Assembly: GCF_000720185.1 (NCBI RefSeq)
Contig: NZ_JOIY01000012.1
Span: forward strand, 1-64,000
Origin: Streptomyces sp. NRRL S-340
GTDB lineage: Bacteria > Actinomycetota > Actinomycetes > Streptomycetales > Streptomycetaceae
Direction of reading: 5' to 3'
Length of the DNA: 64,000 nt
Part shown: positions 46,220 through 56,600 of the stretch, in pieces
Numbering within the stretch: position 1 is the stretch's first letter
Layout: every line of letters starts with the position of its first letter
The notes under the pieces: generated by a model
Told to the model about the DNA's origin: nothing
Database searches by the model: none
What the model saw: the letters and a program-made list of their open reading frames with translations, nothing else
Made by a program: the position numbers and the translations under genes

Positions 46220-46765
46220 ATGGGGCTGAACGACGAAGTGGGGCGCAGGCTCCGCACGCTGCGCACCGCCCGGGGCCTGACGCTCTCGGAGCTGGCGCGG
46301 CGCTCAGGAGTGGGCAAGGGCACCCTCTCCGAATTGGAGAGCGGCACGCGCAACCCGACGCTCGAAACCCTCTACGCGCTGACGACCGCGCTCAACCGGC
46401 CGCTCAGCGCGGTACTCAGCGACGACCTGCCCTCCGGCGCCGCACAGCACGAGGCCGCCGTCTCCGGCAGTGCGGTCACGGCGGTCCTGATCGAACGGCA
46501 CGAGACCCCCGAGACGGTCACCGACGTCTTCCGGATCACCGTCGCCGCCGGTGCCACCCAGGAGTCCGCCGCGCACGTCGCGGGGACGACGGAGAGCCTG
46601 ATGATCCTCAGCGGCACGGCCGTCGTGGGAGACCCGGCCGCGCCCAGCAGCGTCGGTCCGGGCGGGTCGGTGTGCTGGCCCGCCGACACCGTGCACCTCT
46701 ACAGCGCCCCGCACGGCGACGTGCACGGCATCCTCTTCGTGCGCTACCCGGCGACCGCACTGTGA
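46220..46765 (+). CDS. XRE-family regulator with C-terminal cupin domain
   Basis: 181 aa. Residues about 8-62 are a XRE helix-turn-helix (LRTLRTARGLTLSELARRSGVGKGTLSELESGTRNPTLETLYAL); the rest is a small cupin (SLMILSGTAVVGDP, GGSVCWPADTVHLYSA) that binds an effector. The start is set by the beginning of the HTH domain; the ribosome-binding site is poor. It is divergent from the BenE-type transporter and probably regulates it through the palindrome at 46128-46159. Confidence 0.92.
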   Translation: MGLNDEVGRRLRTLRTARGLTLSELARRSGVGKGTLSELESGTRNPTLETLYALTTALNRPLSAVLSDDLPSGAAQHEAAVSGSAVTAVLIERHETPETVTDVFRITVAAGATQESAAHVAGTTESLMILSGTAVVGDPAAPSSVGPGGSVCWPADTVHLYSAPHGDVHGILFVRYPATAL

Positions 46766-46783
46766 CCCCGGGGGCCGGCCGAC

Positions 46784-46804
46784 GGCACGGCACGGTGCCG
46801 TGCC
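46784..46804. terminator. Bidirectional terminator
   Basis: GGCACGGCAC (46784-46793) and GTGCCGTGCC (46795-46804) form a 10-bp stem between the convergent XRE-cupin (ending 46765) and amidase (ending 46838) genes. Confidence 0.6.
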
Positions 46805-46837
46805 CGACCGGACACCGCCGCGCCCTTCGGGCCGGAC

Positions 46838-48289
46838 TCAGTGCTCCGTGCCGTTCCCGGCCCAGACCGTGGGGGTCCGGCCCGACCACGGACTCGCCTG
46901 CTCGAGCTGGCCGGCGAGGCGGAAGAGGAGACTCTCGAGACCGTATCCGGCGGCGAACTGCATGCCGACCGGAAGCCCCGTCCCGGTGTCGGCCGTGACC
47001 GGCACGGACATGGCGGGCGTGCCCGCCATGTTGAACGGCAGGGTGAACGGCGAGCGGTCGGCGACGCGGTCGATCCAGCCGAGGCCGTCGAGCGCCCCGG
47101 CGCCCTCGGTGAGGCTGCCCAAGGGCGCGGGAAGCTCCGGCAGGGTCGGGGTGAGCAGCAGGTCGTGGGTGGCGAAGTACCGCGCCAGGCTGCGGGCGAC
47201 CTGGTTCCGCATGGCGAGAGCGGAGACGAACTGGGCGCCGCTGACCCGCTGCCCGTAGTGGTACCCGGCGAGGGTCACCGGTTCGAGGGTCGAGGAGTCG
47301 ACGGGCCGGCCGAAGGCGGCGGCCAGTTCGTCGACCGAGGCGGCGAGGTTGACCGTGAACACACGCGCGACGGCCAGTACGAACTCCTCCCAGGCGGCGC
47401 CGAGGCCGACCGTGACCTCCTCCACCCGATGGCCGAGGGATTCGAGCAGACGCACGGTGCGCGACAGGGCGTCAGCCACCGGTGCGGTGGTGCGGCGTCC
47501 GCCCCATGCCTGAGTGAGGACACCGATGCGCAGGGAGCCCGGAGGGAGGGTGGCCTCCTCCGCGTAGGGCCGGGTCGGCTGCTGGGCGAAGTAGGGGTCG
47601 CCCGGTTCCGGTCCGCCGATCCGGTCGAGCAGTGCCGCGCTGTCGCGTACGGTGCGGCTGACGCTGCCGTGGACGGCCAGGCCGCTGAAGGTCTCGTCGG
47701 CGTAGGGCCCCATGGAGACGCGGCCACGAGTGGGTTTCAGCCCGAACAGACCGGTGGCGGCGGCGGGGATGCGGAGGGAGCCGGCGGCATCGGTGGCGTG
47801 CGCGATCGGGACCACCCCGGCCGCGACAGCCGCGGCCGAGCCCCCGCTGGATCCGCCCGCGCTCCGCTCGGGGTCCCACGGATTGCGGGTGACGCCGTGC
47901 AGCACGGACTCCGTGGTGATGCTGTAGGCCAGCTCCGGTGTGGCGGTACGGCCGAAGGTCACGAGGCCGGCGCCGCGGAAGCGCCGCATCAGGGAGGAGT
48001 CGGCCCCGGCGACGTGCCCGGCCGCCAGACGGCTTCCGAGTTCCATCCGCCTGCCGGCCATGGGGACTCCGATGTCCTTGATCAGGAAGGGGACCCCGGC
48101 GAGCGGCCCGCTGCCGGAGCCCGGTTCGCCGTCGGCCGGCCACGTCTCCACGATGGCGTTGATCCGCGGATCGACCGCCTCCGCGGCCCGGCGTGCGGCT
48201 GCTTCCAGTTCGGCCTGGGTCACCTCGCCCGCGGCCACCAGCTCCGCGAGCCCGACCGCGTCGAAATTCACGTACTCGGCTGTTTCCAC
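46838..48289 (-). CDS. Amidase-signature family hydrolase
   Basis: 483 aa from GTG 48289: AGGAG lies 5 bases upstream, whereas it overlaps the alternative GTG 48295. The Ser-cisSer-Lys triad is in place: FLIKDIG (Lys near residue 71), [16 protein letters not shown] (cis-Ser) and [10 protein letters not shown] (nucleophile; most relatives read DxGGSIR, here DAAGS). It hydrolyses an unknown carboxamide. The divergent TetR gene and a multi-box operator suggest it is inducible. Confidence 0.92.
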   Translation of the reverse strand: METAEYVNFDAVGLAELVAAGEVTQAELEAAARRAAEAVDPRINAIVETWPADGEPGSGSGPLAGVPFLIKDIGVPMAGRRMELGSRLAAGHVAGADSSLMRRFRGAGLVTFGRTATPELAYSITTESVLHGVTRNPWDPERSAGGSSGGSAAAVAAGVVPIAHATDAAGSLRIPAAATGLFGLKPTRGRVSMGPYADETFSGLAVHGSVSRTVRDSAALLDRIGGPEPGDPYFAQQPTRPYAEEATLPPGSLRIGVLTQAWGGRRTTAPVADALSRTVRLLESLGHRVEEVTVGLGAAWEEFVLAVARVFTVNLAASVDELAAAFGRPVDSSTLEPVTLAGYHYGQRVSGAQFVSALAMRNQVARSLARYFATHDLLLTPTLPELPAPLGSLTEGAGALDGLGWIDRVADRSPFTLPFNMAGTPAMSVPVTADTGTGLPVGMQFAAGYGLESLLFRLAGQLEQASPWSGRTPTVWAGNGTEH

Positions 48290-48315
48290 TGCCACTCCTC
48301 ACCGGACAGGACGAA

Positions 48316-48377
48316 GACGATACCGTCGAGTCCCAGACGATACCAGTCGGTATCACTCGGCCCGCGGTGGTATCGTC
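48316..48377. promoter_or_regulatory. Double nested TetR operator (four GATACC half-sites)
   Basis: Outer arms GACGATACC (48316-48324) and GGTATCGTC (48369-48377), and inner arms GATACC (48339-48344) and GGTATC (48349-48354), share the centre 48346.5. Same-direction half-sites are exactly 20 bases apart. The array fills the gap between the amidase and TetR genes. Confidence 0.78.
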
Positions 48378-48429
48378 GCGGAGGAGTCGGAGAGTGGTAC
48401 CGACCAACGACCGGAGTCCCGGAGTAGCC

Positions 48430-49056
48430 ATGGCATCGACCGCCGGCAGGCCGACCCGGGTGGCGAAACTGCCGCCTCGTGAGCGCATCCTCGACGCCGC
48501 GGAGGAGCTCTTCCGCAGGGAGGGCGTCCGAGGGGTGGGCATGCAGGCGATCGCCGAGAAGGCCGAGACCACCAAAATGGCGATCTACCGGCACTTCGAG
48601 ACCAAGGACGCACTGGTCGCGGAGTGGATGCGGATCGTCGCCGCCGAGTACCAGGCGGCCTTCGACCGGGTCGAGGCCGAGTACCCCGGCCGGCCCAGGG
48701 ACCAGATCCTGGGTCTGGCCTCCTTCATCGCCGAGGGGCTGCCGGCGATCTCGCACCGGGGCTGCCCGTTCGTCAACACCATCGCCGAACTGCCCGACCG
48801 TGCCCATCCGGCACGGCAGGTGATCGAGAAGCACAAGGCCGACCAGACGCGCCGGCTGGTCGGCATGTGCGCCGGGGCCGGGCTGCCCGACCCCGAGCAG
48901 GCCGCCGCCGAGATCACCTTCGTACTCGAAGGCGCGCAGGTCAGCACGCAGAACGGCAGCATCGACCGGACCGCGGACCGGCTGATGCGGATCGTCGAGG
49001 CAATCCTGGACCGGCACCGCACGGGACGCGACGCACCACCGCCGGGCGCCGGGTGA
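48430..49056 (+). CDS. TetR-family transcriptional regulator
   Basis: 208 aa. HTH: ILDAAEELFRREGVRGVGMQAIAEKAETTKMAIYRHFETKDALVAEWM. The ligand domain has CPFVNTIAELPDRAHPARQVIEKHK, a wording shared with a large TetR subgroup that controls neighbouring enzymes. It is divergent from the amidase; the GATACC array at 48316-48377 is its probable target. Confidence 0.93.
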   Translation: MASTAGRPTRVAKLPPRERILDAAEELFRREGVRGVGMQAIAEKAETTKMAIYRHFETKDALVAEWMRIVAAEYQAAFDRVEAEYPGRPRDQILGLASFIAEGLPAISHRGCPFVNTIAELPDRAHPARQVIEKHKADQTRRLVGMCAGAGLPDPEQAAAEITFVLEGAQVSTQNGSIDRTADRLMRIVEAILDRHRTGRDAPPPGAG

Positions 49057-49136
49057 CCAGCTCTGCACCACGCCCCTCACCCGGGCCCCGGCCCTGATGC
49101 CTTCACGCCTCCTCCACCCCGGCAGGTCAGGTCAGG

Positions 49137-50249
49137 TCACCCGGGGGTCCAGGGACGTGGACTGGGCAGCAGGTCCGGCTGCCAGATGACCCGGTCCGAA
49201 CGGACGTGCGCCGTGGGGGACAGCTCGTAGGAACCGGCCGCGGAGCCCGCGGGAACCACCCAGCCCACCCCTTGATAGGCGATGTACACCGTCCGCCGGG
49301 GAACGGAACACCTCGCAGGGTCCGTGATGAACGTCCCGCCGGCCGGCACGGTGACGGCATAGGCGCCCGATGCCCGCGGGCACGCGTGGAACTCACGGTG
49401 GTGGGCGTACTGCACACGGACCGTGGCGCCGACCGGGCGCGGTCCCGGATTGGTGATCTTGACGGCGAACGCGACGCGGTCGTCGGTGACTCGGGCGCAC
49501 ACCCGCCAGACGGTCGGCTCTGGCCCCGCGAACGGGACGCTGCACCGGCTGTCGCTCCCCAGCGACCCTTTCTCCAGCGTCCCCGACGGAGCGGGTGCGG
49601 GCTGCGCAGGAGCCGCCGAGACGGCCCGGGACGGCACGGTGTGCTCCGCGACCGGCCGTTCGCCGTTCCAGATCGCGGCGCCGACGACGCCCAACGCGAC
49701 ACCCGCCCCGAGGGCCGCCGTCCGTGCTCGCGGCGACGGCCGGCGACGGCCGTCCTGACGCGGCGACGAGCCGGACTCCGCCCTGGCAGCGGCCGTAGCG
49801 GGGGCAGAAGCAGTGGCCTCGCTCTGCCCGGTCCGCGGAGCGGGCCGTGGCTCCGCGGGGTCCTCGCAAGGAGAGGCGGCCGGCCGGTCAGGGGCCGTCC
49901 GCTGGTACCGGCTGCGCCTTCGCGCACAGTGTGCCTGCTCGCGCAGCTCCTGCCACCGGGCGCTCTCCTCGGCACCGACCTCGAACACGTCGGCCAGCGC
50001 ACTCAGCACCGCTGCTGCGGGAAGCGCCGTCTCCGTCGGTTTCAGATAGCGGCTCAGGGCCGTGTCGCTGATCCCCCGCACCTTCTGCCCGCGCAGCAGG
50101 ACCCGCAGCCGGTGCTCGACGCTCTGTTGCTTCAGACCTGACCGCGCCCACGCCGCGCGCAGGCCCTCGACGAGCTGCCCCCGCGGGTCGCCGTCCGCCG
50201 CGTCGGACCCGTCGACCGGTGCGGACCGCCCGTCCGAGTTCCCCGTCAC
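49137..50249 (-). CDS. Membrane-anchored HTH protein with C-terminal extracytoplasmic domain
   Basis: 370 aa from GTG 50249 with GGAGG upstream; the longer open frame to 50690 lacks a ribosome-binding site and family-like sequence. Residues about 20-110 resemble an XRE-type HTH used in Streptomyces signal proteins (LVEGLRAAWARSGLKQQSVEHRL, ISDTALSRYLKPTETALP, LADVFEVGAEESARWQELREQA). A linker rich in Ala/Pro/Arg follows, then one membrane span near 185-200 (TAALGAGVALGVVGAAIW), then about 165 outside residues with four to five Cys. It could couple an extracellular signal to DNA binding. It is divergent from an L,D-transpeptidase-like gene. Confidence 0.78.
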   Translation of the reverse strand: MTGNSDGRSAPVDGSDAADGDPRGQLVEGLRAAWARSGLKQQSVEHRLRVLLRGQKVRGISDTALSRYLKPTETALPAAAVLSALADVFEVGAEESARWQELREQAHCARRRSRYQRTAPDRPAASPCEDPAEPRPAPRTGQSEATASAPATAAARAESGSSPRQDGRRRPSPRARTAALGAGVALGVVGAAIWNGERPVAEHTVPSRAVSAAPAQPAPAPSGTLEKGSLGSDSRCSVPFAGPEPTVWRVCARVTDDRVAFAVKITNPGPRPVGATVRVQYAHHREFHACPRASGAYAVTVPAGGTFITDPARCSVPRRTVYIAYQGVGWVVPAGSAAGSYELSPTAHVRSDRVIWQPDLLPSPRPWTPG

Positions 50250-50514
50250 TGTCCCTCCGTCATCCCGAACACGACGTTTCCCGCAGGTAGAAGCCTTGTC
50301 ACGAGATCGGGAGCGGAGCGGGACAGGAACGGGGCGAGGTGCGACCGCCACCCTCTGGTGCTCGCCCCCGCCGCCCCCGACCCTGGTGCCGTGGCGCTCG
50401 CACGGCCCGGACCGATGCCACGACCTGACTCGATCCCACGCGTACCGGCATCCGCCGCGCGTACCGAGGACGACCGGACGGGCCTCATCACACACCTCCC
50501 CGGAAGGGTTCACC

Positions 50515-51114
50515 ATGAGTGCTGTCATCACACGAACGGCGCGGTCCGCGACCGCTTCCCTCGTGCTGACGTCCGCTGCCCTGCTCACCGGCCTGACACC
50601 CGCGGCACAGGCCCAGGTACCGGCTTCCCCCGCTGTGGCCGGCGCTGACGCGACCGGCGCCGTCTCCTTGAAGTTCGACAAGAACAGCAAGCATCCGGCC
50701 TACTCCCGGCTGTCCGTCATCAAGGGGAGCAAGGTCTGGGCCGACTTTCGCGCGGGCTCGGGAATCACCCGGAACGAGTGCGCCTCCGGCCGCGGTTGGC
50801 TGCCCGACGGCACCTACTCGGTCGGCTCGCACACCCGGACGTACAACGGCCGGCAGATCAAGGGCTATGCCATCCGCCTGGCCGACAAGCGCTGCCACAA
50901 CGGCACCGGTCGGCTGCGCACGGAACTGTTCATCCACAGTGAGATGAACCGGGACGGCTCCCAGGGCAGCAGCGAGCCCCGCAAGTGGACCGACGACAAC
51001 CCGAACGACTACCTCTCCAACGGCTGCATCAAGATGCGTCCCGAAGAGATCAAGAAACTGTTCCGGCTGCTGGACCGGATCGGGTGGCCCAAGAGCCTCA
51101 AGGTCGTCGGCTGA
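50515..51114 (+). CDS. Secreted L,D-transpeptidase-like (YkuD-type) protein
   Basis: 199 aa. A Sec signal peptide (about residues 1-33, ending AAQAQ) is followed by one catalytic-type domain. LFIHSEMNRDG and YLSNGCIKM supply the His and SxGC Cys (near residue 172) that define L,D-transpeptidase/YkuD-type active sites. The domain is short and lacks LysM or Ig-like additions. It may modify peptidoglycan cross-links or attach ligands. It is divergent from a membrane-anchored HTH protein that could regulate it. Confidence 0.82.
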   Translation: MSAVITRTARSATASLVLTSAALLTGLTPAAQAQVPASPAVAGADATGAVSLKFDKNSKHPAYSRLSVIKGSKVWADFRAGSGITRNECASGRGWLPDGTYSVGSHTRTYNGRQIKGYAIRLADKRCHNGTGRLRTELFIHSEMNRDGSQGSSEPRKWTDDNPNDYLSNGCIKMRPEEIKKLFRLLDRIGWPKSLKVVG

Positions 51115-51179
51115 CCGCCCACATCGGGTTCGGCCGCTGAATCCGGCGGCGGACGGACCGCCCCCTTCCCGCCGCGGCA

Positions 51180-51209
51180 GCGGCGCCCGGCCGGTGGACC
51201 GGGCGCCGC
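51180..51209 (+). terminator. Terminator after L,D-transpeptidase-like gene
   Basis: Perfect 11-base arms (51180-51190 and 51199-51209, core GGCGCCCGG / CCGGGCGCC) enclose an 8-base loop, 66 bases after the stop. Confidence 0.55.
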
Positions 51210-51359
51210 CTGCCCCGTCACCGGCCTGCGCCGAACTCGTCCTCGCCGTGCCGCCACGCCAGTCGGCCGATCGGGCCCCCGTCCTCATGGCCACCCGTGC
51301 GCGGGCCGTCTGCTGCGCGAACTGCCGCCCCGTCAGGGGGACCATGGTCCGGAACGGTC

Positions 51360-51857
51360 TCAGGCGCAGGTGTTGCCGTCCGTCCAGGTCTTCGTCGTTC
51401 CTCCACCGAGGTCCTGGAAGTGGATGACCGTGCACTGGAAGTTCTGGCGGATCTCGTTGCCCACCGTGTACTCGTAGCCGGTGGGGTAGCCCGTCCATCC
51501 CGCCTCGCACCCCTGGCCGCACCAGTAGTCGCCGATCGCTCCCCACACCGGCCAGGCACCACTGCGCGCGGACCAGTAGACGGTTCCGTGCTCGAACTGC
51601 GATCGCCGGCCGAAGCCGTCGGGGTTGACCAGTTCGTCCGTGAGGGGGCATCCGAGCGCCCCTCCGGGGCCGCCCATCCGGAGGTATCTCTGCTCGATGT
51701 CGCCCACGACCTGGTGCGTTCCGCAGTAGGCCGTGGCCTGTGCGGGCGCCGCGGTCGACACGAGGAGCACGTTCGCCAGCAGGGCCAGCGCACCCGCCAC
51801 CGCGGCGATCCGGCCCCGAAGCCCCGGCAGGACAACCGCATCCGGACCCAGACCCAT
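51360..51857 (-). CDS. Secreted LGFP-repeat protein
   Basis: 165 aa from ATG 51857 (GTG 51860 is possible). A hydrophobic signal (GRIAAVAGALALLANVLLVSTAAPAQA) is followed by LGFP-type repeats: MGGPGGALGCPLTDELVNPDG, SQFEHGTVYWS, AWPVWGAIGDYW and GWTGYPTG. LGFP repeats occur in actinobacterial cell-wall proteins and lipase anchors. Six Cys in the mature part suggest disulfides. It probably acts at the cell surface. Confidence 0.82.
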   Translation of the reverse strand: MGLGPDAVVLPGLRGRIAAVAGALALLANVLLVSTAAPAQATAYCGTHQVVGDIEQRYLRMGGPGGALGCPLTDELVNPDGFGRRSQFEHGTVYWSARSGAWPVWGAIGDYWCGQGCEAGWTGYPTGYEYTVGNEIRQNFQCTVIHFQDLGGGTTKTWTDGNTCA

Positions 51858-52160
51858 CACACGTCCACCTTCCTCAGCTCAGCAGCCATTCCCCGGGTGC
51901 AACGAAGCACGGGCGGGCCGGTCACGAGGTCGCGCCCCGGCCCCGGTCCCGGGCGGCGGCTTTCGGACACGCGCCGAGTTCCAGGGCACCGCCGCGCGCC
52001 CTGGCACCGGCGCAGAACGGCTGGAAGTGATTCCCCCGCCCGCCCGCGCCCCACACCGGCGGGTTCGCGGGGCGTTCGACGGTCTCCGGGGACGGGGGCG
52101 GTACCCCGGGAGCGGACCCGGTCCGCGGGTGGTGGGTCGGGGCGGCCGGGTTCCGGGTCT
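51858..52160. other. Gap between minus-strand genes
   Basis: About 300 bases with no supported gene. It should hold the promoter of the LGFP-repeat gene and the end of the monooxygenase transcript; no strong dyad stood out. Confidence 0.4.
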
Positions 52161-53525
52161 CTACTGTGCGCGGGGCCGCTGGGTGCGTTCGACCAGGTCC
52201 GGGCTGAGCAGGGAGGTGACGGGTGCCATCATGTTGGCCACCCGGAGGAACGCCGTGCCCAGGACCGGGTCGATAGCGGCGGAAGCGCGGAACCGGTCGA
52301 GGTATCCGTTGATCTCGTCGTCCTGCGGGCCGCGTTCGCCCTCGACCTCGGGGAAACGCAGGTCACCGCCGGTGGCGAGGGCCCACGGATCGGCGAGCAG
52401 CGTGGCCGCCGCCTTGAAGAAGCGCGGCGCCAGGTCCTGCCGGTCGCCCTCCTGGAGCAGGGACTCCAGCAGTTCTGCCTCCATGACCGCCACCGTCATG
52501 CCCTGGCCGTAGATCGGGTTGAAGCTGCACAGCGCGTCGCCGACGACGAGGAATCCGCCGAGGTGATGGTCCAGTTCGTCGAAATGGTGGAGGGTGCTCT
52601 CCGGGTAGCGCATCTTGACGGCTTCGTCCACGGGTGTGGCGGAACGGAGCACGTCGGCGGCGTCCTGCCCCGCCAGGGTCGAGGCGAACTCGATCATCCC
52701 GGCGTCGTCCGTGGGAAGTTCCTCGCCGAGCAGCCCGGCCAGCAGCACCGCGACGCGGCCGGCTTCCTGCCGTATCACCACTCCGGCACGGGGCTGACCG
52801 GGAAAGGGCACGACCGTCGTCCCGAGCCTTCCGTCCAGCAGGCCGGGCTCCTGCTCGTAGTGCCGCGTCACATAGACGACGTCCGTCCTGACGGCCGTCC
52901 GCCGCGGGACCGGGTAGCCGGACTCCCGGAGCCAGGACAGGGCGCGGGAACCGCGTCCGGCCGCGTCCACCACGAGTTCGGCCGGAACGGTCTCCTCGGC
53001 GCCCGTGTGCCGCCGTATCCGTACCCCGGCCACCCGGCCGTCGTCGACGAGGAGTCCGTCGACCTGGGTGTCGTCGACGAGGGAGACGTTCGGCAGGGCC
53101 CGGACGCGGTCCCGGATCATCCGCTCCGCCTGCGGCCTGCTCACACCGAAGCCGCGCAGCCCGGACACCGCTCGGGCCATCCTGTGGCCGTCGAGGAACC
53201 AGGAGAAGTCCGCCTGCCCGTCACCGCTGGGGACACCGGCCGCGGTCATGGCGTCGATGAAGCCGGGGAAGAGGCCGTCCAGTCCGACCGCACCGCGGGT
53301 GAGCAGCGCGTGCACCTGGCGGCCCTGCGGTACGCCGCGGCGGGAGACGGTCCGTGCGGGGAACGTGTCCCGTTCGAAGACGGTCACGTGCGTGAACGAC
53401 GAACTCAGTGCGCGGGCGGCCAGGAGACCGGCGACGCTGCCGCCGATGACGACCGCGTGACCGGCGGCAGTGTGCGATTTCGTTTCCATGTCGAGGGGAC
53501 GGGGAGGAAGTCGATCTTTGCTCAC
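52161..53525 (-). CDS. FAD-dependent monooxygenase-like oxidoreductase
   Basis: 454 aa from GTG 53525 (ATG 53489, reading METKSH, is an alternative; neither has a good ribosome-binding site). AVVIGGSVAGLLAARAL is the FAD Rossmann motif (GGSVAG variant), VVDAAGRGSRA the middle motif and FLVVGDALCSFNPIYGQGM the GD motif that contacts FAD ribitol. This is the pattern of a group of Streptomyces halogenase/hydroxylase-like flavoproteins; the Lys and WxWxIP of true halogenases are not seen. Substrate unknown. It lies downstream of the phospholipase gene on the same strand. Confidence 0.85.
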   Translation of the reverse strand: MSKDRLPPRPLDMETKSHTAAGHAVVIGGSVAGLLAARALSSSFTHVTVFERDTFPARTVSRRGVPQGRQVHALLTRGAVGLDGLFPGFIDAMTAAGVPSGDGQADFSWFLDGHRMARAVSGLRGFGVSRPQAERMIRDRVRALPNVSLVDDTQVDGLLVDDGRVAGVRIRRHTGAEETVPAELVVDAAGRGSRALSWLRESGYPVPRRTAVRTDVVYVTRHYEQEPGLLDGRLGTTVVPFPGQPRAGVVIRQEAGRVAVLLAGLLGEELPTDDAGMIEFASTLAGQDAADVLRSATPVDEAVKMRYPESTLHHFDELDHHLGGFLVVGDALCSFNPIYGQGMTVAVMEAELLESLLQEGDRQDLAPRFFKAAATLLADPWALATGGDLRFPEVEGERGPQDDEINGYLDRFRASAAIDPVLGTAFLRVANMMAPVTSLLSPDLVERTQRPRAQ

Positions 53526-53562
53526 CGCTCACCAGTGGCGTCTCTCACGTCCCGCTCGGAGA

Positions 53563-53598
53563 GCTGACGGGCCGCCAGGAGCCTGCCGGGCCGTCAGC
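53563..53598 (-). terminator. Hairpin after phospholipase C gene
   Basis: GCTGACGG (53563-53570) and CCGTCAGC (53591-53598) pair around a 20-base GC-rich interior that can pair further. It begins 14 bases past the phospholipase stop. Confidence 0.45.
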
Positions 53599-53611
53599 CT
53601 CCGATGAGCCG

Positions 53612-56600
53612 TCAGGAGTCGGTGATCGGGCCGGTGCCCAGGCGGACGTTGTCGATGGCCCAGAACCAGTTGTTGCCCGCGTTGAACATCCGGAACCTGA
53701 CCTTCGCGGAGGTGGCGCCGGACGGCACGGGGCAGGAGAGGCGCACCAGCCGGTTCTGCTGGTCCTGCCCCTGGTTGGCGCTGTCCGCGGAGGCGCCGCT
53801 GTAGTGGAGCAGCCGTGCCGTCGCGCCGGAGTCGAACTCGACCACCACCTCTGCCTCCTGGGGGCTTTCCTGCCGGTAGTGGGAGTCGAAGCCCAGGTGC
53901 AGGGTGGAGGTGCCGGAGGGGATCGGCACCGGCGGACTGGTCAGGGTCGAGTCGAAGCGGCCGCGGGCGGACGGGCTGCCGGTGTCGTCCCAGTCGTCGG
54001 GGTCGGCGACGGCGACGACGCCGAGGGAGCGGGTGAAGCCCGAGCGGTCCTGTCCGGCGGGGAACCAGAACTGCTTGGACAGGAAGGTCCAGCCCTGCAG
54101 TTCCCTGGTGCCCTGCGGCATGGCCGTCGCATTGGTGACGGTCCAGCCCTCGGGCGGGGTCCGGGTCCAGCCGAGCAGGCCGGGCCGGCTGAGATCGGCC
54201 GCCGGGGCGAGGGCGCCCGCGACGGACTCGAAGTCCTCCGCGAGCAGGTATCCGGTCATCAGGGGGCCGGTCCTGGCGGGCAGGGACGCCGACGCCTCCA
54301 CGGGCCGGCCCTTCAGCTTCGCCGTGACGTCGGCTCTGAGGTGACCCGTGGTGCGGGCCGCCGAGGCGGGTGCGATGACGTCCCATGCCAGGGTCGCGGA
54401 CGAGCGGGCCGCGACGGACGTCGGTGCGGCGCCCTTCGCCGTCGCGCTCCAGCCCTCCGGCAGGGCGGGTGTGGCGGCCAGGCCGGTGAGCGGTGAGCTG
54501 CCGGCGTTGGTGACGGTGGCCGTCACCGTGGCGGGTCTGCCGGGTGAGAGCACGGTGCCGTCGGTCCCCGGCGAGCCCGCGGGCCCGGTCAGCGTGACGC
54601 TGAGGGCGGGGGCGACCGTGGTCTGCACGCGCGCATCGGCGAGCCTGAGCAGGCCGCCTCCCTCGCCGTGCGCGGCGACGACCAGCCGGCCCGCGGTGGC
54701 GCCGTCCGCGGGGGTGACCGTGAAGCGCACGTCGGCCGAGTTCCCGGCACCGAGTCCTCGGGGGACCGTACCGGCCCGCTCGACCGACCAGCCGGTGGGA
54801 GCGAGCAGGGCGACGGAGAGTCCGTCGAGCCGGCCGCTGCCCTGGTTCCGTACGGTGACGACGACCTCGGTCGGGTTGCCCTGTGTGAGCGGGGTGTCCA
54901 GGGGAGGAAGCGCGGCGGGCAGGTCGATCGCCGCGGTCAGCGCCGGTGCGGTACCGGTCGCCGGGTCGGTGACCCCGGGCTCGCCGTCGGCCAGGCGGCC
55001 GGTCATCCGGCGCAGGAACGCCGGGTCGTCCCTGTCCAGGACCGCGATGTCGTACCAGCCGTGGTCCGGCAGGCGGAGCCGGACGGTACGGGACCTGCCG
55101 GGCGCGAGCGTGACGGTGCGGGCGGGTTCGCCGTGCCGGTGGGAGTAGACCGACTCGCCGACGAGGAGTGTGCGGGTGGCGGTGGAGGGGTTGGAGCACA
55201 CCACGTCCACCTGGCCGGCGGCCGGATGCTCCACGAGGTGCGCCTCGGCTCCCGCGCCGCGTCCGCGCACTTCCCAGGTGGACCAGCCGGGGCCGTGGAT
55301 CTGCAGGTCGTAGCCGTCGGCACCGAACTCGACCGTGGTGTCGGTGCTCTTGCGGGCGGGCACCGTCCAGGCGCGCGGAGCGGTGCCGTCTGCGGGATAG
55401 GCGGTGAGCGTGGCGGCGACGGTGCCCTGGTTGTCGAGCCGCAGGCGCACGGCCGAGCCGGTGATGCCGGTGCGCAGGCCCAGCCGGTAGGGCAGGGGGC
55501 GGGTCGGGCGTGTGCCGCTCTCCTGCCGCGGCAGTGTCTGCTTCTGCGGCGGTACGGGGTTCCAGCGGGCGACCGCCGCGGGTACCGGTCCGGGCTGCTG
55601 GACCTCGGGCCGGCGGTGGCCGCGGTGGAAGTCGAAGGCGGAGGTGAGGTCGCCGAAGACGCTGCGGCGCCAGGCACTGATGTTGGGCTCGTGGACGCCG
55701 GTCCACTTCTCGAGGAACCGGATGACCGAGGTGTGGTCGAACGCCTGCGAGCTGACGAACCCGCCCACCGTCCAGGGGGACACGATCGTCATCGGCACGC
55801 GCGGGCCGGGGCCGATGGGGTTGCCGTCGAACCAGTCGTCGCCGTTGCCGGAGGGCGGCTGGGGCGCGACGGGGGCGGGGACGTGGTCGAAGTAGCCGTC
55901 GTTCTCGTCGAAGTTGATGAACAGCGCCGTCTTGGACCAGGTCTCCGGGTCGCTCGCGATCGCGTCGAGGAGGTCGTAGACGAGGTTGGCGCTGCCGACG
56001 GGGGTGGAGCTGCTGGGGTGTTCGGAGAGGGCGGCCGTCGGAACCACCCAGCTGACCTTCGGCAGGGTGCCCTTGCCGATGTCGGACCGGATCCGCTGGA
56101 CGAGCGTGTCCGGTTCGGAGCGGTAGGCGCCGCGCAGGAAGAGCCGGCGCTCCGCCTCGGTCAGCGCGTCGACGCCCCGCTGGAACTCGGCCAGCGCGGA
56201 CTCGCGCTGCTGCGGGGTCTTCTTCCACAGGCTGTCGTAGAACTGCTCGGTGGTGGAGTAGGTGCCGGTGACCTTGGAGAGGATCTTCCGGCCGATCTCC
56301 TTCCACGGGCGGAAGTACTCCACCGCGTTGTCGGTGAAGTTGTCCCACTCCTGGTAGATCTGCCAGGAGACGCCCGCGGCCTCCAGGCGCTCGGGGTACG
56401 TCGTCCAGGTGTAACCGGGGTGGGCGTAGTCGTACGCGGCGTTGGTGACGGCACGGTTGACGCCGTCCGCCTCGTAACCGGTCGTACCGGACCACAGGTA
56501 GAGGCGGTTGGGGTTGGTCGAGCCGTAGACGGAGCAGAAGTAGGAATCGCAGATGGTGAAGCGGTCGGCCAGTTCGTACTGCAGCGGTATGTCGCGGCGG

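Noticed and set aside
46838..49056. Amidase plus TetR considered as an antibiotic-resistance pair
   Set aside because: The amidase-signature family is too broad to assign a drug substrate from sequence.
52161..53525. FAD enzyme considered as a tryptophan-type halogenase
   Set aside because: The WxWxIP motif and the conserved active-site Lys of flavin halogenases are not visible.
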